The translations under genes and the position numbers were made by a program. Below the pieces are notes generated by a model. The model did not search any database and had not been told where the DNA came from. It was given only the letters and a program-made list of their open reading frames with translations. Of a stretch of DNA of 64,000 bases, positions 48,659 through 62,734 are shown one piece after another; the first letter of the stretch is position 1; each line of letters begins with the position of its first letter. This DNA is from Vitis vinifera (taxonomy: Eukaryota > Streptophyta > Magnoliopsida > Vitales > Vitaceae), in the NCBI RefSeq assembly GCF_030704535.1, contig NC_081816.1:12082501-12146500 (forward strand). The letters run 5' to 3'.

Positions 48659-49346
48659 CTGCAAGGATAGTTCTTATTTCTTTACAAACATTTAATGGTA
48701 GAAAGCTTTTCTTGTAATGTAATTTTTATCTGTATCGTTGAAAGTAGCAGAAAACAGAAGCACCTAATGAAATTCACAACACAACAAAAAAAGGAAGTCG
48801 ATAGTATGATGGTAGCTCTTTCACATGATACTAACAACTTTAACATAAAGATCCAAACCATCCAAGAAATGAGAACTTACAACTGGCATGTGCAAGTGAG
48901 ATCGCATTAATGAAGAGAACCTTGGTCTTTTTTTGTTCTTATTTTCTTAGTTCTTTCCCATCTTACAAACCACCTCCAGATTCTATACCATTAAATTTCT
49001 ACTAATAAAGCCTAAATGCTCAAATATTCAAACAATAAGCCTCTAAATGTTTCAGCAGATATAATTTTAGTGTAAAGTTTTCAGTAATAAACTATCAAAA
49101 TCATTTGACAAGGTACTTATCAAAAATAAAAAAATTAAAAAATAAAATACTTCACGGGGTATTCATTCTAGTGTGTGTCTTCTCTTGTCAAAACTCGCAA
49201 GGACACTCATCTATTGGCTTAGTTCATATGTATTTAATTGTGATTCCAAGAAAAAGTCTACTTTTATGCTTGAATATTTTTTATTGGAAAGGTAATTCCC
49301 TCAAATATAAATTTTCCAGAGAAACAAACAACATTAAAAAAAGTAG
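48659..49346. other. MULE interior, no recognised gene
   Basis: AT-rich, nothing identified. Confidence 0.5.
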
Positions 49347-52300
49347 AGGGCTCCCACCTTCTGATTATGCACTGCCGACACCACCAGCCCCACTCTCATG
49401 CAAGTACGGTTCCATCATTGACCTTGCCTGTCCAAGGTGGCCTCTATTAATCAAATTCGACATGCCTTCAAGACCTTATCTCTAGCATTGTTTGCCGCAT
49501 TAGTAACCAAAGTAACAACCAACCTCAATCGATATAGATGCATCTTGTCCTGCATAACACACACCAAAATCATAGGGTGGTTTGGTAAAAATTCAAATAA
49601 ACCAATTTCTAAAGTCTTGGTTGCGCTTACCTTCGCGATTGAATGTGCTAGTGTCGCCCCGTTCCAATGTTCCATGTACTTGATTGCGAGCATGCCACAT
49701 ATTTACACCAATCATATGCATACATCAAGCATAAAAGACAAATACATCAGTACCGCATATCTAATGATACATAAAATAATAACGGTTAAAGTAATCTACC
49801 TATTTAGTTGTTGCACAATTTGGGGTTGAACATGCACAAATTTTGAGACCTCTAATCGCCTGAGCATGGAATGCTTTATCCATTGCCTCAAACAAATGTC
49901 TCAATACGACACTTATCCTGTAACCCCTTCTTAAAGGCAACGAAGATAAGATTTTGACCCTTGAAGTTGGAATATTGACCACGTGCACGTGCCAATGGTT
50001 GTTGTCGTAGACTGGAAAAAATAGCTACACACATATTGATGACATTGCCATTAATAGGTTAGTAGGGCACTATAGTATGATAATTAAATGAAACAAAGGC
50101 TTTGGCCATGATGTCATTGTACTAGGTTTGACGTACCATATCACAACTTGAGAAATCATGGCCCACAAATTCAGCATGAAGGATCATCCGACACCGCTCT
50201 CTGATTTCATGCTTTTTGGCATTTGTCGTAAGGCTGGCTAGCACAACCTGTCCATTTGTTCTTACAGCTCACCACATAGTCTCCAATTTAAAATAATAGA
50301 GAAACGCATTAAAGAATTATGATTCAAGCCTCACGGAGAATGATGGGTCGAAATAGTGTGCATGCGGTGGTCTAGCTTATTCTACATTCATCATTCGGCA
50401 GACCACTCCGATAATTTGAAAATGTACACATGTAAATGACCAAAAAACATAATAATGTGCTTCTTATGTAATGACCATGGCCTTAGTCGAAATCTTGACA
50501 TATACCACACTATTTACCCAACAACCTCCATTGAGCGAAGAAAGCTCATCCTGTGTTATGTATGTGCCATGCATATCGCACAAGATTTCGCTGCAATGTC
50601 AAAATGTGTTAAGTCAATAGCCATAAACTTTAACAATAATGTTCACTTTAACAATAAATGGTGAATTCATGTCAAGTACCTTGGCTCACCATCTTCCGAC
50701 AACTCATAATCCGTAACCAACCTTTCTTGTTGGCTGATTTTAGGAAATAATTGAACACATTGAGAGATGAAGGGGGATTTGCAAATGACGGCTGGCTTGA
50801 CAAACCTTTTCGCTGTGTGTTTAAATCTCCGCCGAGGGGTAGGTGTAACTTGTTTGCTGCCACAACCTTCTTGAACACCCACTTGCACCCCTTTAGGTGA
50901 TTGCAATTCAACACTCTTTTGTGAATGTGGGCATGTGTGGTGGTCAATACATGCGCCATCATCTACTGCTGCACCGGTGACTCTTTGCTGGCCCGAATGA
51001 GTGCTTAAGGCACCGGTTCCTTTTCCCATCGTTTCATCACTACAAGGATGCACACCGGTGCTTCCCTCGTTTTTCTTCCTTTCTACATTCACAGCTTCTT
51101 CTAGTGGGGTGAGTGCACAGCCACTTTGTCCTCCACTTGACCTTGCACATAGTGTGGCAATGTCTTGTGCCATAGATGAAGCGAGGCTCATAAGATGTTT
51201 TAAATTCCGATTCAGCCGTGCTTCAATGGTCTAGTGTTAGGAGGAAGGAGTATCAATTAGCACGGTCAACTAGAATGAGGATGGTGCTCAAGTTTGTTTG
51301 TGAAGTAATAAAGTCGTAGTGCCATAGCGTACCTTAGTTGGGTCATCAGAGTGTGAGCTGCCCGTCTCGTATGGACGTCCATCATTATGTGCAGAAGGTT
51401 CGCTTCCCTGTATAACCTACCCATACATCAAACAAACATTGATGATTACATTTGAAACATAAATTAATGATAACACCAAACTACGTTTATGGAGTTGCTG
51501 AATTTTACCATACTTGGACATGACCATAATTGCCATAGGTGTGTATTTCGGCAGCCAAGCGCCTCTTGACTTGATCATCTGTCCATGCAGTAGAAAGTGG
51601 ACTGTGGACTTCAACTTGGAAAGCTATCATATAGAACTTGGTGATATAGAAAAGCTGTGAAGTGGGAATCAAATATAAGTTGGTTAGAGAAGCTATTACA
51701 ATATCAACAAAAGAAGAAATTATTTTGGTAGACGCATATGACATTAATGTGGAGAGGTTGAGAAACGAATACCTGAAGAAACAAGACACAACCTCTAATG
51801 TATGTCGGGTGACTTGTACGATAGTCCCTTATCCCATCCTCGACATATTGGAGAACAAACTTGGCCCAATTTTTGCACACCCCCACTTCACTATCCCAAA
51901 CCGTGTCCCACAAGTCATGCATTCCTTCTTGTTTTGAGTAAGGGGCAAGGATAGTGGCATAGGCAAAAATGAGGAAGGACTTCATGAATTCTTCGCCAAC
52001 TGGTAGATCATGTAAATTAGCTTCCAATATTTTGATGTCGTATGTGCGGTTGGGTGTGCCACGCCCATTGTAAATGAGAATGTCAACGCCATTGTCCGGG
52101 ATGCCCAACACCTCTCTAACATCTTTGGGCGTGACTGGGACAACAACTTTTGTTTACATACATAAGCGGTGGTAGCCAATGTCGTAATTGGCGACTATCC
52201 ACGTTATTAGCTCATAACGCAATTCTTTATAGCCAAGCTGCAACAAGCCCCCGACTCCCATATCACTGATCACATTTTTCTTATCCAATGGGAGAGTATC

Positions 52301-52353
52301 CAGGATTGATAGGAATTTCTTTCCCGAGCAGTGAGATTTTGGTAACTTAACCT
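49347..52353 (-). pseudogene. Ulp1-like (C48) cysteine protease gene of the MULE, multi-exon, decayed
   Basis: Minus-strand gene of the KAONASHI type; intact relatives resemble SUMO proteases. Exon 51780-52353 carries the N-terminal plant domain (LPLDKKNVISDMGVGGLLQL; VPVTPKDVREVLGIPDNGVD; FAYATILAP; NWAKFVLQYVEDGI; RGCVLFLQ) with one TAA. Further exons lie at about 51512-51655, 51330-51415 and 50667-51235 (low-complexity linker). The protease part follows: EILCDMHGTYITQDELSSLN at about 50500-50600, the catalytic His segment NNHWHVHVVNI at about 49960-50000, and the Cys segment CGMLAIKYMEHWNGATLAHS at about 49630-49697. The last exon (DKMHLYRLRLVVTLVTNAAN) is at 49347-49590. Stops between exons 50140-50400 suggest loss of function. 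Exon limits are approximate. Confidence 0.75.
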
Positions 52354-52917
52354 ACAACATGAAAGAAGGAAAATATATTACAAATACGTCGCAACTCCAG
52401 AGTTAAGCCATCAAGGCACTAGTTTTAAAACTACGTTAAAGGGTTGTCGAATATTTTATTGCTTTAGATCTTGATGGAACATGGCTTTTCCGCTTCCTTT
52501 GTCTGCTATCCATGTGTTTATTAAATGAAGTGCTTCTTTTGCTTGAGTATTTTCAGCAACGGTGTAGACTAGCAGTTGGGGAAAATTATGCACCAAGAGA
52601 TTTTGAATGGAGCATCACTGTGACAATTGCAATATAAGGAGTTGATGTTGCATCTGCACAATGAAATGAGCAGTTTTATATATGTATTCCTCATTAACAA
52701 CATAACAATCTTAAAAGGCCACATGTATAGTGTTGTAGTTGTATCAGTTGATCAGAATTGATCTCAAATATAATAAAAATGAGTTTAGAGGTCAAAGAAA
52801 AATCATAAAGTTTACATAAAACAGTTGGCACTTTCAATCCTTAAGATAGAAAACAACTTTCAGTAAAAGTGAAAAAGGTCAAAACAATGTAAGTGAACTA
52901 GTGCACAAAGTCCAAAC

Positions 52918-52951
<34 letters not shown>

Positions 52952-55331
52952 GTTTATTTATAAAAGAAACTTAATATTAAATATTGTATGCAATATTTTC
53001 ATTTTATACTCCATTTTGAACCATGCATTGGACATGGCTGATGAAATTGATGCTAATACAATCTTGGTGATACATTGCGTATGATGCCATAAGTGGTTAC
53101 AACCATCTTTTGATGGATCCATATTCGCAGATCATAGGAGTTGCTTAGTCTGAAACTATTTCAGATCAAGCCGACCAAACAAACCATTAGTCCAAGGCCA
53201 AAGTGAACTGATGGTGTATGATTCAAAACAAGTTGATGTAGACAGGGAAAAAACAATGGAAAAGCTTATAAGTTGTGGATTTTGGAACAAAGCTGTGAAT
53301 TGGATAATGTTGACCATTACAAATTAAATGGCCCAATATTCCATGATAAAATAAAGTATAGGATATATTAGTATAAATAAAAAGACATTACATATGGACA
53401 TAGGCATTAATTGATTAAACATCTAAACAAACATAGAAATAAATATAAATGGAATTAATTAGATTGCCTGTGTTAATACAGACAAAACTGATGGGGAAAT
53501 AATAAATTATACTAAAGCACATTCAAAGGACAGATTCGTACAATCCAAATGTTGTGAAGCACGCATGTCATATAATTGTAAATTTTTAACTTAACAGTCC
53601 TGCTTCATTTGATTGCAAATGGAAGGGAGAGAAAGAAGATTTGAAATTTTACATAGAGAAGTTGTAATCATGCCACTTTGTAAAGAGAAAAAATTTCGTT
53701 GCAGAATTGGATTAGAATTAAAAGAAACTTCATTGATGCAAATACCATGAGGGATTTTCTATTAAAGAGAGAGCAAAAACAGGTTACAATTTTGGAACTA
53801 AAAAATATATGTAGTACTCAAACCAGAAGCAAAATTTGAGATCAAGTGTTTTTTCTTGAAAATAAAAGTAAGGAAGCATTCATTAATTGGTTGTTTTAAA
53901 AATATATCTTCATATGCACCATGTGCTAATAAAGGACACAGAGCCAGACATCAAAATGCTTGGTCCTCATAATAAAATAATTACAGCAATTGAAGTTCCA
54001 ATCTGTTGCATGCATGTTATGGGTTGCCTTGTTTTGAATTTGCACCAGAAACAGCAAAAGATAAAAGACGAAAATATCACATTCATGCCTTGAGGAGAAT
54101 GGTGAAAATACATCCAAGAAGCTTATTAGAGAGTATACATGATCATAGGAGAACTTCACCCCCTCAGGTATATACCATGAAAATGAACATGGAAAAAACG
54201 CGTCACCTATCAGTTGGGACTGAATATGGAAATTTAATACAATGCCTTTAACAATGACCCAAATTTTCCTACCATTGGCTGATAAATTTCAGGCCCTATT
54301 TGGATTGAAATACTGTTAAAAACGTAGATTCATCAACATGTTTCTATAATTAAATAGGGCAACAAAAAAAATTTGCAGAATGAAAAGAGTAACACCTAGA
54401 TGGATTTATACAAAATGTAGATGACAAGACAACAAAGAAAATAATTTGCTCGACCTGCCATGTCAACTAGGTGCAACATAAACAAATTACACAATACAAA
54501 GAGACCATTAACTTCATCCACTGCTCATAAGAGGAAACATGCATTCATGGAAGTAGGAATGGTTGTATATTATGAAAAATAAAAAAAAAACCAAACGTAA
54601 ATATGTGCTTACCCTTAGGAGTTCTTCAGGCTCTATGAAGGGAGTCTTTCTCTTGCAATGGTATCATAGATGGAAACTGCCTGCAGAAGTGGCTGGAAAG
54701 CCTATGGAGGTCTAATACAAGCAGGAAAGGGCACTCCATTACTATCAATTTAAGGTTATGAAACATACTATACAAGACATGGTCATAGTTGATGCTGCAT
54801 CAGAAGACAATAAACATGAAGAGTATAGCAAGGAAACAACAAAGATGTATGGGAAGAGGCTGATCAGACTCAGCAGAAGCATAGCCATATTTTGCCATAT
54901 ATTGGGATAGTAGCAAGAAATGTCTTGTGAATGACAGTTTTCCAATATGTACCTTTGTTGTCTCTATGTCTGTAAATGATGGATTTTGTTTTACAACCTG
55001 TATAAGCTTGTTTAGTACAACTATAACATTTGTTCAAGTATTGTACAACACAGTTCTTAATAAATGGGAGCTTGATATTTACCATATACCTTAAATTGGA
55101 ATTAAAAAGTACACCACTATATGGTTTTCAACAAAATTAGCCTACTAAGAAATTAAGAAAAAGGAATTATGATAACAATCTTGATGTAATACTACCCATT
55201 ACAACACACCAATGATAAGTGTTACATATGTGTTCTTGGTTGGAAATAACCTTTAGAAGAGTGTTCAAAACATGTAATGGATATACAATGGAACATAGTT
55301 TTAGTCAGGGAAGAATGTGACAGCATTGCCC
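52354..55331. other. MULE spacer between protease and transposase genes
   Basis: About 3 kb, AT-rich. (AAT)n at about 52918-52951. A possible exon-like stretch at 54620-54700 on the minus strand (AVSIYDTIARERLPS-like, frame broken) is not identified. No other gene seen. Confidence 0.45.
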
Positions 55332-57668
55332 TTAAGACAAAGGGTTCTTGCACGTTTTACTGTTGTGCCCGGAAGTATGACATCTTGAGCAATAGACAGT
55401 CCGTTTATCTTGGAATTGGGACTCAATGTGCTTCTTTCTTGGTTTTCCGGGAGACCGCTTGGTATGGGGAGGGTTAAGAGAGAGGAAAACTTCATCGGTG
55501 ATATATTGAACCAAACCATTATTATTGACCATTGGCATGTCATGGGTCTCTATACCGAAGAAGGAGCTCGAGTAAATCAGCTCTTGCATTGGGAATTTGT
55601 ACCAATCTTGAACAAAATCAACAACATTCTGACCGATGGAAAGAATAACGGTCGCCGCATGTTCACAAGGGATGTCCAACATTTCCCAACCCCTACATGT
55701 GCAAGTACGCTTCATAATGTCAACATTCAAAAAGGTGGTTCCGATAGAAACCCCAAATATTCCGTTCATGAAAGAAGTGACCGGATACACCTTACCCTTG
55801 GCAATATTCTGCTGCATTTTTTCTTCAATTTTTGGTCCTATACATCCCTTCCAATTGTTTGATTACTCTTTATGTTTGACAAGCATAGAACCTAACTTAG
55901 CCATATGCTCCATTAGAAATGTATAAATGGAGTGATGTCTTTCATTCCTTAGCCAAGCATTAAACGACTTGACAAGGTTTGTGGTCATTTTATCCCATCT
56001 TTGCTTTGGGAATTTGGACATAGCCTAATGTTTGGGTTCATTTTCTTCAACCCATTTGGCCAAATTGTCATTGTATTTCCGTAGTTCAAACATGGAAACA
56101 TTGTAATCATGCTCTAACCTTGCATATGCAATACTATCAAGGAATTGGAGTGCATTTTCTTTACCTTTGTTCCCTCTTGTGTTATGTTTGCTCAAGAAAG
56201 AGTTGAAATTTTCTTTCAAGTGACGGTAATAGTAGGTGTGGTTTTCAAGCCCAAACACTTTAGGAACACTACAAAGGAGAACGGGATGTCTATCCGAGAT
56301 AATAACGAGTTCCTTATCTCCAACAACCTTCTTCAAATTTTGCAAAAACCAAGACCAATCATCATAATTTTCTGAGCTCATCATGCCAAAGGCTAAGGGG
56401 AACATGGCGTCATTAGCATCGTATGCGGTCGCCGAAAATAACGCACCCTTATATAACCCACTCATATGGGCAGAGTTAATAGCTATGATTGGCCGACACC
56501 CCATTGCAAACCCTTGGATAGATACTGAATGAGCAACAAAGAGTTGCTCAAAATGTCCATCACTTGAATGGCCCAACTGAACAATGCTTCCCAGATTTGT
56601 TGCAACCATTCTCTCACACATCTAAGGCAACAATTTGTAATAATATTTGGGTTCCCTATAAATGAGCTCATTTTCCTTTTCCTTGATATTCCATGCTTGA
56701 AGATACGTCAATTACATCCCATGTTGCCTTTGAAATTCCTTACAAATTTGGCGGGGTTGGTAATCAGGAATGGACCGGATGACATCATCAATAATCAATG
56801 AAGCCCGATTAGATCTCACTAAAGGTTGGCATGCAACAACATCTTCCAAACTATGATTATGGTGGTTATGAAAAGTGTGAACTTGAATGATGTTCAAATC
56901 CCCAACTGCACGAGTTGTGACTTTCTAAGGACATTTAATAACTATGCAAACAACTGTCATGTGTTTCGTACTATTCCTCTTGAAGCAATAACGGAATCTA
57001 CCAACAATTGACATCAAATAAACAGCATCACGGAACTCGGTAGCATTGGGGAAGGTATGTCCACTACCCATAATGGAATTTTCAAACCGCCTTGAGTCAC
57101 GTCCAAGCATATTTGATTCTGCACATCTATGGGAAAACCCATATGACTCAATTGTAAGAGAGTAATTACAGATATCAATTAGCAGATGGCCACCGGAGGG
57201 AAGTAGGTGTGCGGAATTCGAACCAACAATAGGAGTAGGGGCACTACAAAGGAAAAAAAATAATTCATCCATCTACATATATTTGAAGAAAAGTTAATAA
57301 ACATAGTGGATGTAATGTTAGGAAGGCTATCGGTACCTATTTGGTGTTATAAAACCTTCAACAACTTCACTTGATGATGAGACATAGATGTGACAAAACA
57401 TTTCGTTGAATCAAAACATCTTAAGTAGGGATGCATCATCATGCAACGGTAGTAGACATGATGGCTCAAACTTGATCGTGAATTCCAATTTGATAGAATT
57501 CTGGTCAAAGTGTAGTTCATCACACAGTTTTGAAACGAAATCACTATGTGACATATGCCGGCTAACAATCATCGATTCGATACGACCACCCTGATATTCA
57601 ACAGACACTCCAACACATTTAACTAGTTGACCATCTTCATGAATGTAGCAGAACATGTCCTCTTCCAT
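55332..57668 (-). pseudogene. mudrA: mudrA-type MULE transposase, nonsense-disabled
   Basis: Catalyses cut-and-paste movement of MULEs. Start ATG at 57668 (MEEDMFCYIHEDGQLVKCVG). Domains in order: N-terminal region; an intron about 57250-57337 (AAATAG|GTACC to TTTGTAG); MuDR/FAR1-like DNA-binding domain (GHTFPNATEFRDAVYLMSIV); MULE transposase DDE domain (GALFSATAYDANDAMFPLAF; DDWSWFLQNLKKVVGDKELV; IISDRHP; RHLKENF); SWIM zinc finger (TCTCRGWEMLDIPCEHAATV) at about 55660; and a C-terminal CCHC knuckle CSRCHTSGHNSKTC. All segments stay in one frame, but there are six nonsense codons (at 57411, 56925, 56712, about 56622, 56025 and about 55818-55850). The first catalytic Asp is Asn (AIDSAH-type motif reads AINSAH) and the conserved CYRHL Cys is Tyr. 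Confidence 0.92.
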
Positions 57669-60600
57669 CACCTTAATTAAATAGAAACTTGTTACAAAAA
57701 AAAATGACAACAAAAGTAAATAAGGATTATGTATGAATATAATGATGAAGGAAAGAGGAAAAGAGAGAATGGAGAGAAAGGCCATAAAGGGGTCATCCTC
57801 GGGCCATGTGATGGCAATCGAACGTTTAAGATTTTTTTTCTTAGTGACATAGAAGACATAGAGGAAACGAGGGAGCATGGAATGAAGGGCCCCTTTCTAT
57901 ATTCAAATCCCTAATATATACATATATCCATAATCTAATGCCATGAAGTTGCTCAAGGAATATGAATGGTGGCTTCCTCTCTACCCACCTTTCCCATGTC
58001 CTCATCTCCAACCGATTTTCTATGTTTCTTTCCACTTCCATTCCTCATCATCCTAAAAACATAATTACATCTTATAACAGTTATCGAAAAGTACCTATTA
58101 CCAGGGACAAGACAGTAATAGTTAAATGATCCCACATATCGAAGAGGGACATTCTTTTTATGCAATTACTCTATGACTCTAACTCTCACTCTCATGTACA
58201 TAACTTCTTATCTTAACTTCGTAGGTGTATACCTAGGCCTAATGTGTTTATACATGGAACTTGATTCGAAAGTGAAAAGTCCATCGTATCTTCACAAAGA
58301 TTTCAATAAATCCCATATTATAGTTTTTTTCGAAATCAATTTATATAATGCATCAAATTCGTTCATAGAGTTAATATTCAATCACCTCATCCTTTCAAGG
58401 TAAGAAATTGAAAGCAATTTTGGTGGACAAAGACAAAGCAAAAATATGTGGTAAACAGTGAGTGATTAATGGGGGTGACTATAAACAAATAAGTTATTGT
58501 CTTAGTGAACATAACAGATGATAATAGTTTCACAGTTAGGAAGAAAAGTTGATTGCAGAAACATCACAATAATTATGGGTTTTCCCTACATTTGCATGAT
58601 GTTCTCGCAAGAAAATGAGAGAGAGACAGAGACAGACACACAGAGAAGAAAGAAGAAGGAGCATAGGAAAAAGAGAATACCTCAAAAACAGTTCCCAAGT
58701 AATCTATGAATGCTAGAAAGTTGGTTTCTTCAAAAAGTCCATATATATCTGTAGTCCAACAAGGAAAAACTGAGAATAGGAAGAGAAAAAGGGACAAGGG
58801 AGGAATTTAAAAGCTTAGATATAGTACATAATGAATAAGCTAAGAAGGATTAATGTTTATTGTAAATAACATAGGGCTCTTCTGGTATGTTTGAATAAGA
58901 AAAAGTTAAAGTCACTTATCTTTGGAAATAAGAATGACAACAAAATAAACATTTTATATAGGTAACATTTTTGCCCTCTCCTAAAAATTAAAGTGGAAAC
59001 CTACTAGGATCCCACCCCCAACACTTTGCTACCCCAACCAGGTTTCAAGGGCTATGAAAAGGAAGGCCAGAATAAGCATTGAAGACAACTTTTAAGAAGC
59101 AAGAACTAGCAAGAAAGAATTTGGAAGCTAATATAAACAAATCTCAATCAAATTACAGCATATACCCTGACTATGCAGATTCTATCACTCAAAATATTAT
59201 GTTCAACTATTGACCATTAAGCATGTGAGTAGAGGTGGCTAGAAACAACATGACAATGAAGGGTTGAACCAAACATGAAGTTGGCTGGCAATGAAGGATT
59301 CATATAGCAGTACCAGTGAAGTAGCTGGATCAAAGACTAGTTGAATTAATTTGTTAGGTATATGTAGATATAATATCGTCTCTGCAACATATTGTGGTAA
59401 GTATCCAATATGAACTTGAAGTTGTACTTACTAATAGATAGTGCAGGCATGTGACATTCTATATAGGATTGGTGAACAGTCTCAGAATCTAAGATCATGT
59501 TTGGTAGAGAGACAAATGGACCACAAATTTATGAGAGGACAAGATTGAAAGTTTGCATAAAGAAAATCTCTAAATTAAGGACATATTGAATAGTTGACTA
59601 GGAGATTACAAGAGGAAAGAGAGAAGTATGGCTTACGAGCCGACCATGCGTATCTTGATGTATTTGGAAGTGAAGGAATAAAACAATCTTTGATGATGTT
59701 GATCAATCAGAATTGTACTTGAAAAATGTTTTCCTCAATTTTTTGTTGAATGGTCTGCTACATCAGTAAGAAATAGAAGCCTTTCTTTTGTAGATTTCAT
59801 TTGATATTTCAACTGCTACTTTAAGGATCAAGGAGTTTAATTTTCCCCCTGTTTTTTCGTTTTAAAATCCTTATGAATATCACAAGTACTAGGGAAGTGC
59901 CCTCTTATTGGCAATTGTTTCACAACATTATAAATATTATAAAAACATTCAATCAAGTTCAAGTTAGGCTTAGGTTGTTTGAACCTTGACCTAAACCCAG
60001 CCCTGATTAAGTTCAGGAAAAAAAAACCTAATTTTTGCCCAACCCGAGTACTAAAAATGATTGTCCAAGTCTACAGGTTGGGTCCGTATTCTGCCCAAGT
60101 CAACCCTAACTTAATATCTATCTAATTATACTTCTTGTCATAAATTTTAAAAATAAAAAATATTAATATTTTTTTTTATATGAGATACAAAAGTTCTTAA
60201 AAATGTAATGATTTTTAAAATTATTTAAATAAATTGAGATATCCAATATTTTTACTATCTCAAATTATAAATTTCCAAAAAAAAAAAATTCAAAATATAA
60301 CGAAATTTTAATAGATAATTCTCATATTAAAAAAAATTAAGAAATATATCCAAATTGTAACTATCATTTTTCCTTATTTATATGAAAATTAAATAATTTT
60401 AAAATATATAAATCTCTTTACTAATTTTAATTATATTTAATTTTTCATATTTCAAAAACCAAACACAAAAATATAATTTTTCTGCATGTTTATTTTTTCA
60501 ACAACCAAACATAACATAATTAAGACTTCGATGAATTTACTTTGATTTCAAACACAACGAATGAAGTGAATGAATTAGGGACTGATTCTAAGCAATAATG

Positions 60601-62734
60601 TAGAGAATGGTAGTTCACTATCAAAACAAAAGAAGAAAAGGAAGGAGGAGGTGAAGAAGAAAGAAGAAGAGAAAAAGCCTTAGGTGCACTTACTACATTC
60701 CACTTATTTGAAGTGACTAAAGAAATTGTTGACAAATATGCAGTTGTGTAGGAGTGCAAGATGCAGTATCCAAATAAACCTCTTCCAACTCCCTGCATGC
60801 GCAAAAAGTCCACTAACTCATCCTATAACCATAAAATCTTTGTCAACAAATCTACACTTCTCTCCACTATTTATTTATCATACTATCATCTATTTTCATT
60901 TTCACCAATGTACAAAATGGTCTAATAGATAATTGGGTTCTAGACTGAAAATAATTTCAATCTTAGCTTTCACCCATTAAGCTTGAAATCCATGATCATA
61001 AGTTGATGGGTGTGTCTTATTCACACATACACATTGCAAGAATCCTCAGCTAATGCTGTTATTGGAAGGAATCAGTGGGTGATGACTATGATTGTGACCT
61101 TAAGGTCCCACTAATAATTAAACATCCATCAATGAAGGAACACTTATACCGGGTATGACATGGAATTCTGAAAATCCATGACTCATAAACAACAAGGTTT
61201 ACCATGTGGGAACCTTGTTCCTATGACTTATAAACTCCCTTTGTTTTTATTGGTGGTGCTTTAGGCGCCCTTTGTACACTCCCTGTGTAATTTAGGGCAC
61301 TTTTGGCATTTCTCATGTTTTTTCCCCCTCAAAATAGGAACAACTGTCCATGCACCACAGGGGCTTCTAAAAAGCTGGGATTTTAAGGAATTTCTTCTTG
61401 TTTGTAGTTTATACGTCTAGTGTTCCTTTTACTCCAGTTTAATGACAGCACAAACCACTTATAAGCTGAATTCTTTCATTTTCTTTATGGAATACATTGT
61501 ACTATCCTTTCCCAGGGAAAATATATGTATATAATAGAAAAAGAATTGAATACACCATTTGCAGCAGCATGAACATGAATTGTGTATGCATTTCTAAGTA
61601 CCTTTGAACACTTGTAAGTAGTTAGAAAAACATATATTGTATCTATAACTATTACCATAACGTAAATAGAAATGGCTCATGCGTCCATTTCAGTTTCTAT
61701 CAAATATAAGATGCAAACACTTCAAACAGTACCTATTCTAGAGACACAAAAAAGTTCAATATCCCTTGCATGATAGTTGCATTCAAAAGTTTGCCAACCC
61801 AAAAAAAAAAAAGTGCAAAGAGAATCATCAAATTTCAAAACTAATACAAAAAGTACAAAATAGGTATCACGTGGAAGATTAGAAAATCCAAGTCAACATG
61901 TTTATATCATCAGAGAACACAAGGTCAAAGTATTACCTTATCAAAAACAGGTAGTATGTGTTTGTTTAAATAGTTGAGGAACTTGTTGTTTGATGCACCC
62001 CTCTGTGTGGAAACCAGGGCTTTAGTTGAACAAACAAATATAGAATGAACCAAATAAGGAGAAATAAAAAACCAACAGAATCTATACCACAAAAAAGGCA
62101 AAAGACACAATATATTATCAGCTGATTTAATAAAAATTAAGATGGATAATTAATAAATAATAATTATTTATATGGAGCAAATTGTTCTCATCATTTCTTT
62201 CCTCTTTTTTTTTCATACTAAATCTAAAACTCAAAAGGGTGACCCACTTCTCTCGCTCAGCCATGAAGAAGCCCTTTTCTGAAGTTGCTCTCCAGACGAC
62301 AGAATCCTTAAAAAGGCCCTATTTTCCTCTCCCACTCTCAATCCTCGTAGGTACTAATCTAATCACCTTATTAATTTTTTTTTTTTGAAACCCCCGTTTG
62401 ATTCCCAAGAAAATCCATCCCCCATTTTATTTCCGGGATAATTCATCCTCGTTTGATTTCCAAGAAAATCCATGCAAAACCCTCAAGGAAAACAAAAAAA
62501 AAATTGTTTCCAGAAACCTTCAAAATATTGCACCTTTGATGAACAAAGATGAAGAAATGGCTCAACTTTGGCTTCATTGAAGGGTTTTCGGAAAATGCAG
62601 ATGGGTTAGGGCAAAGTGAGAGGAAGTGACAGAGTTTTCCCAAATTTCTAACTTTATCGGGTCGGATGGGTCTTGCAAATTTGATAACTTTTATGTTTTA
62701 GATTTTTGTGTCTATTAAACGCACAAGGTCAGAT
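57669..62734. other. MULE right flank, non-coding
   Basis: About 5 kb between transposase start and right TIR. GA-rich stretch 58610-58680. Possible exon-like open segments on the minus strand at 58690-58770 (TDIYGLFEETNFLAFIDYLG) and on the plus strand at 62262-62345 (MKKPFSEVALQTTESLKRP) might be captured exons, but I recognise neither. 60120-60520 is extremely AT-rich. Confidence 0.4.

Noticed and set aside
50667..51191. Independent gene for the 174-codon open frame
   Set aside because: Low-complexity linker in line with the Ulp1-like gene on the same strand; better explained as one of its exons.
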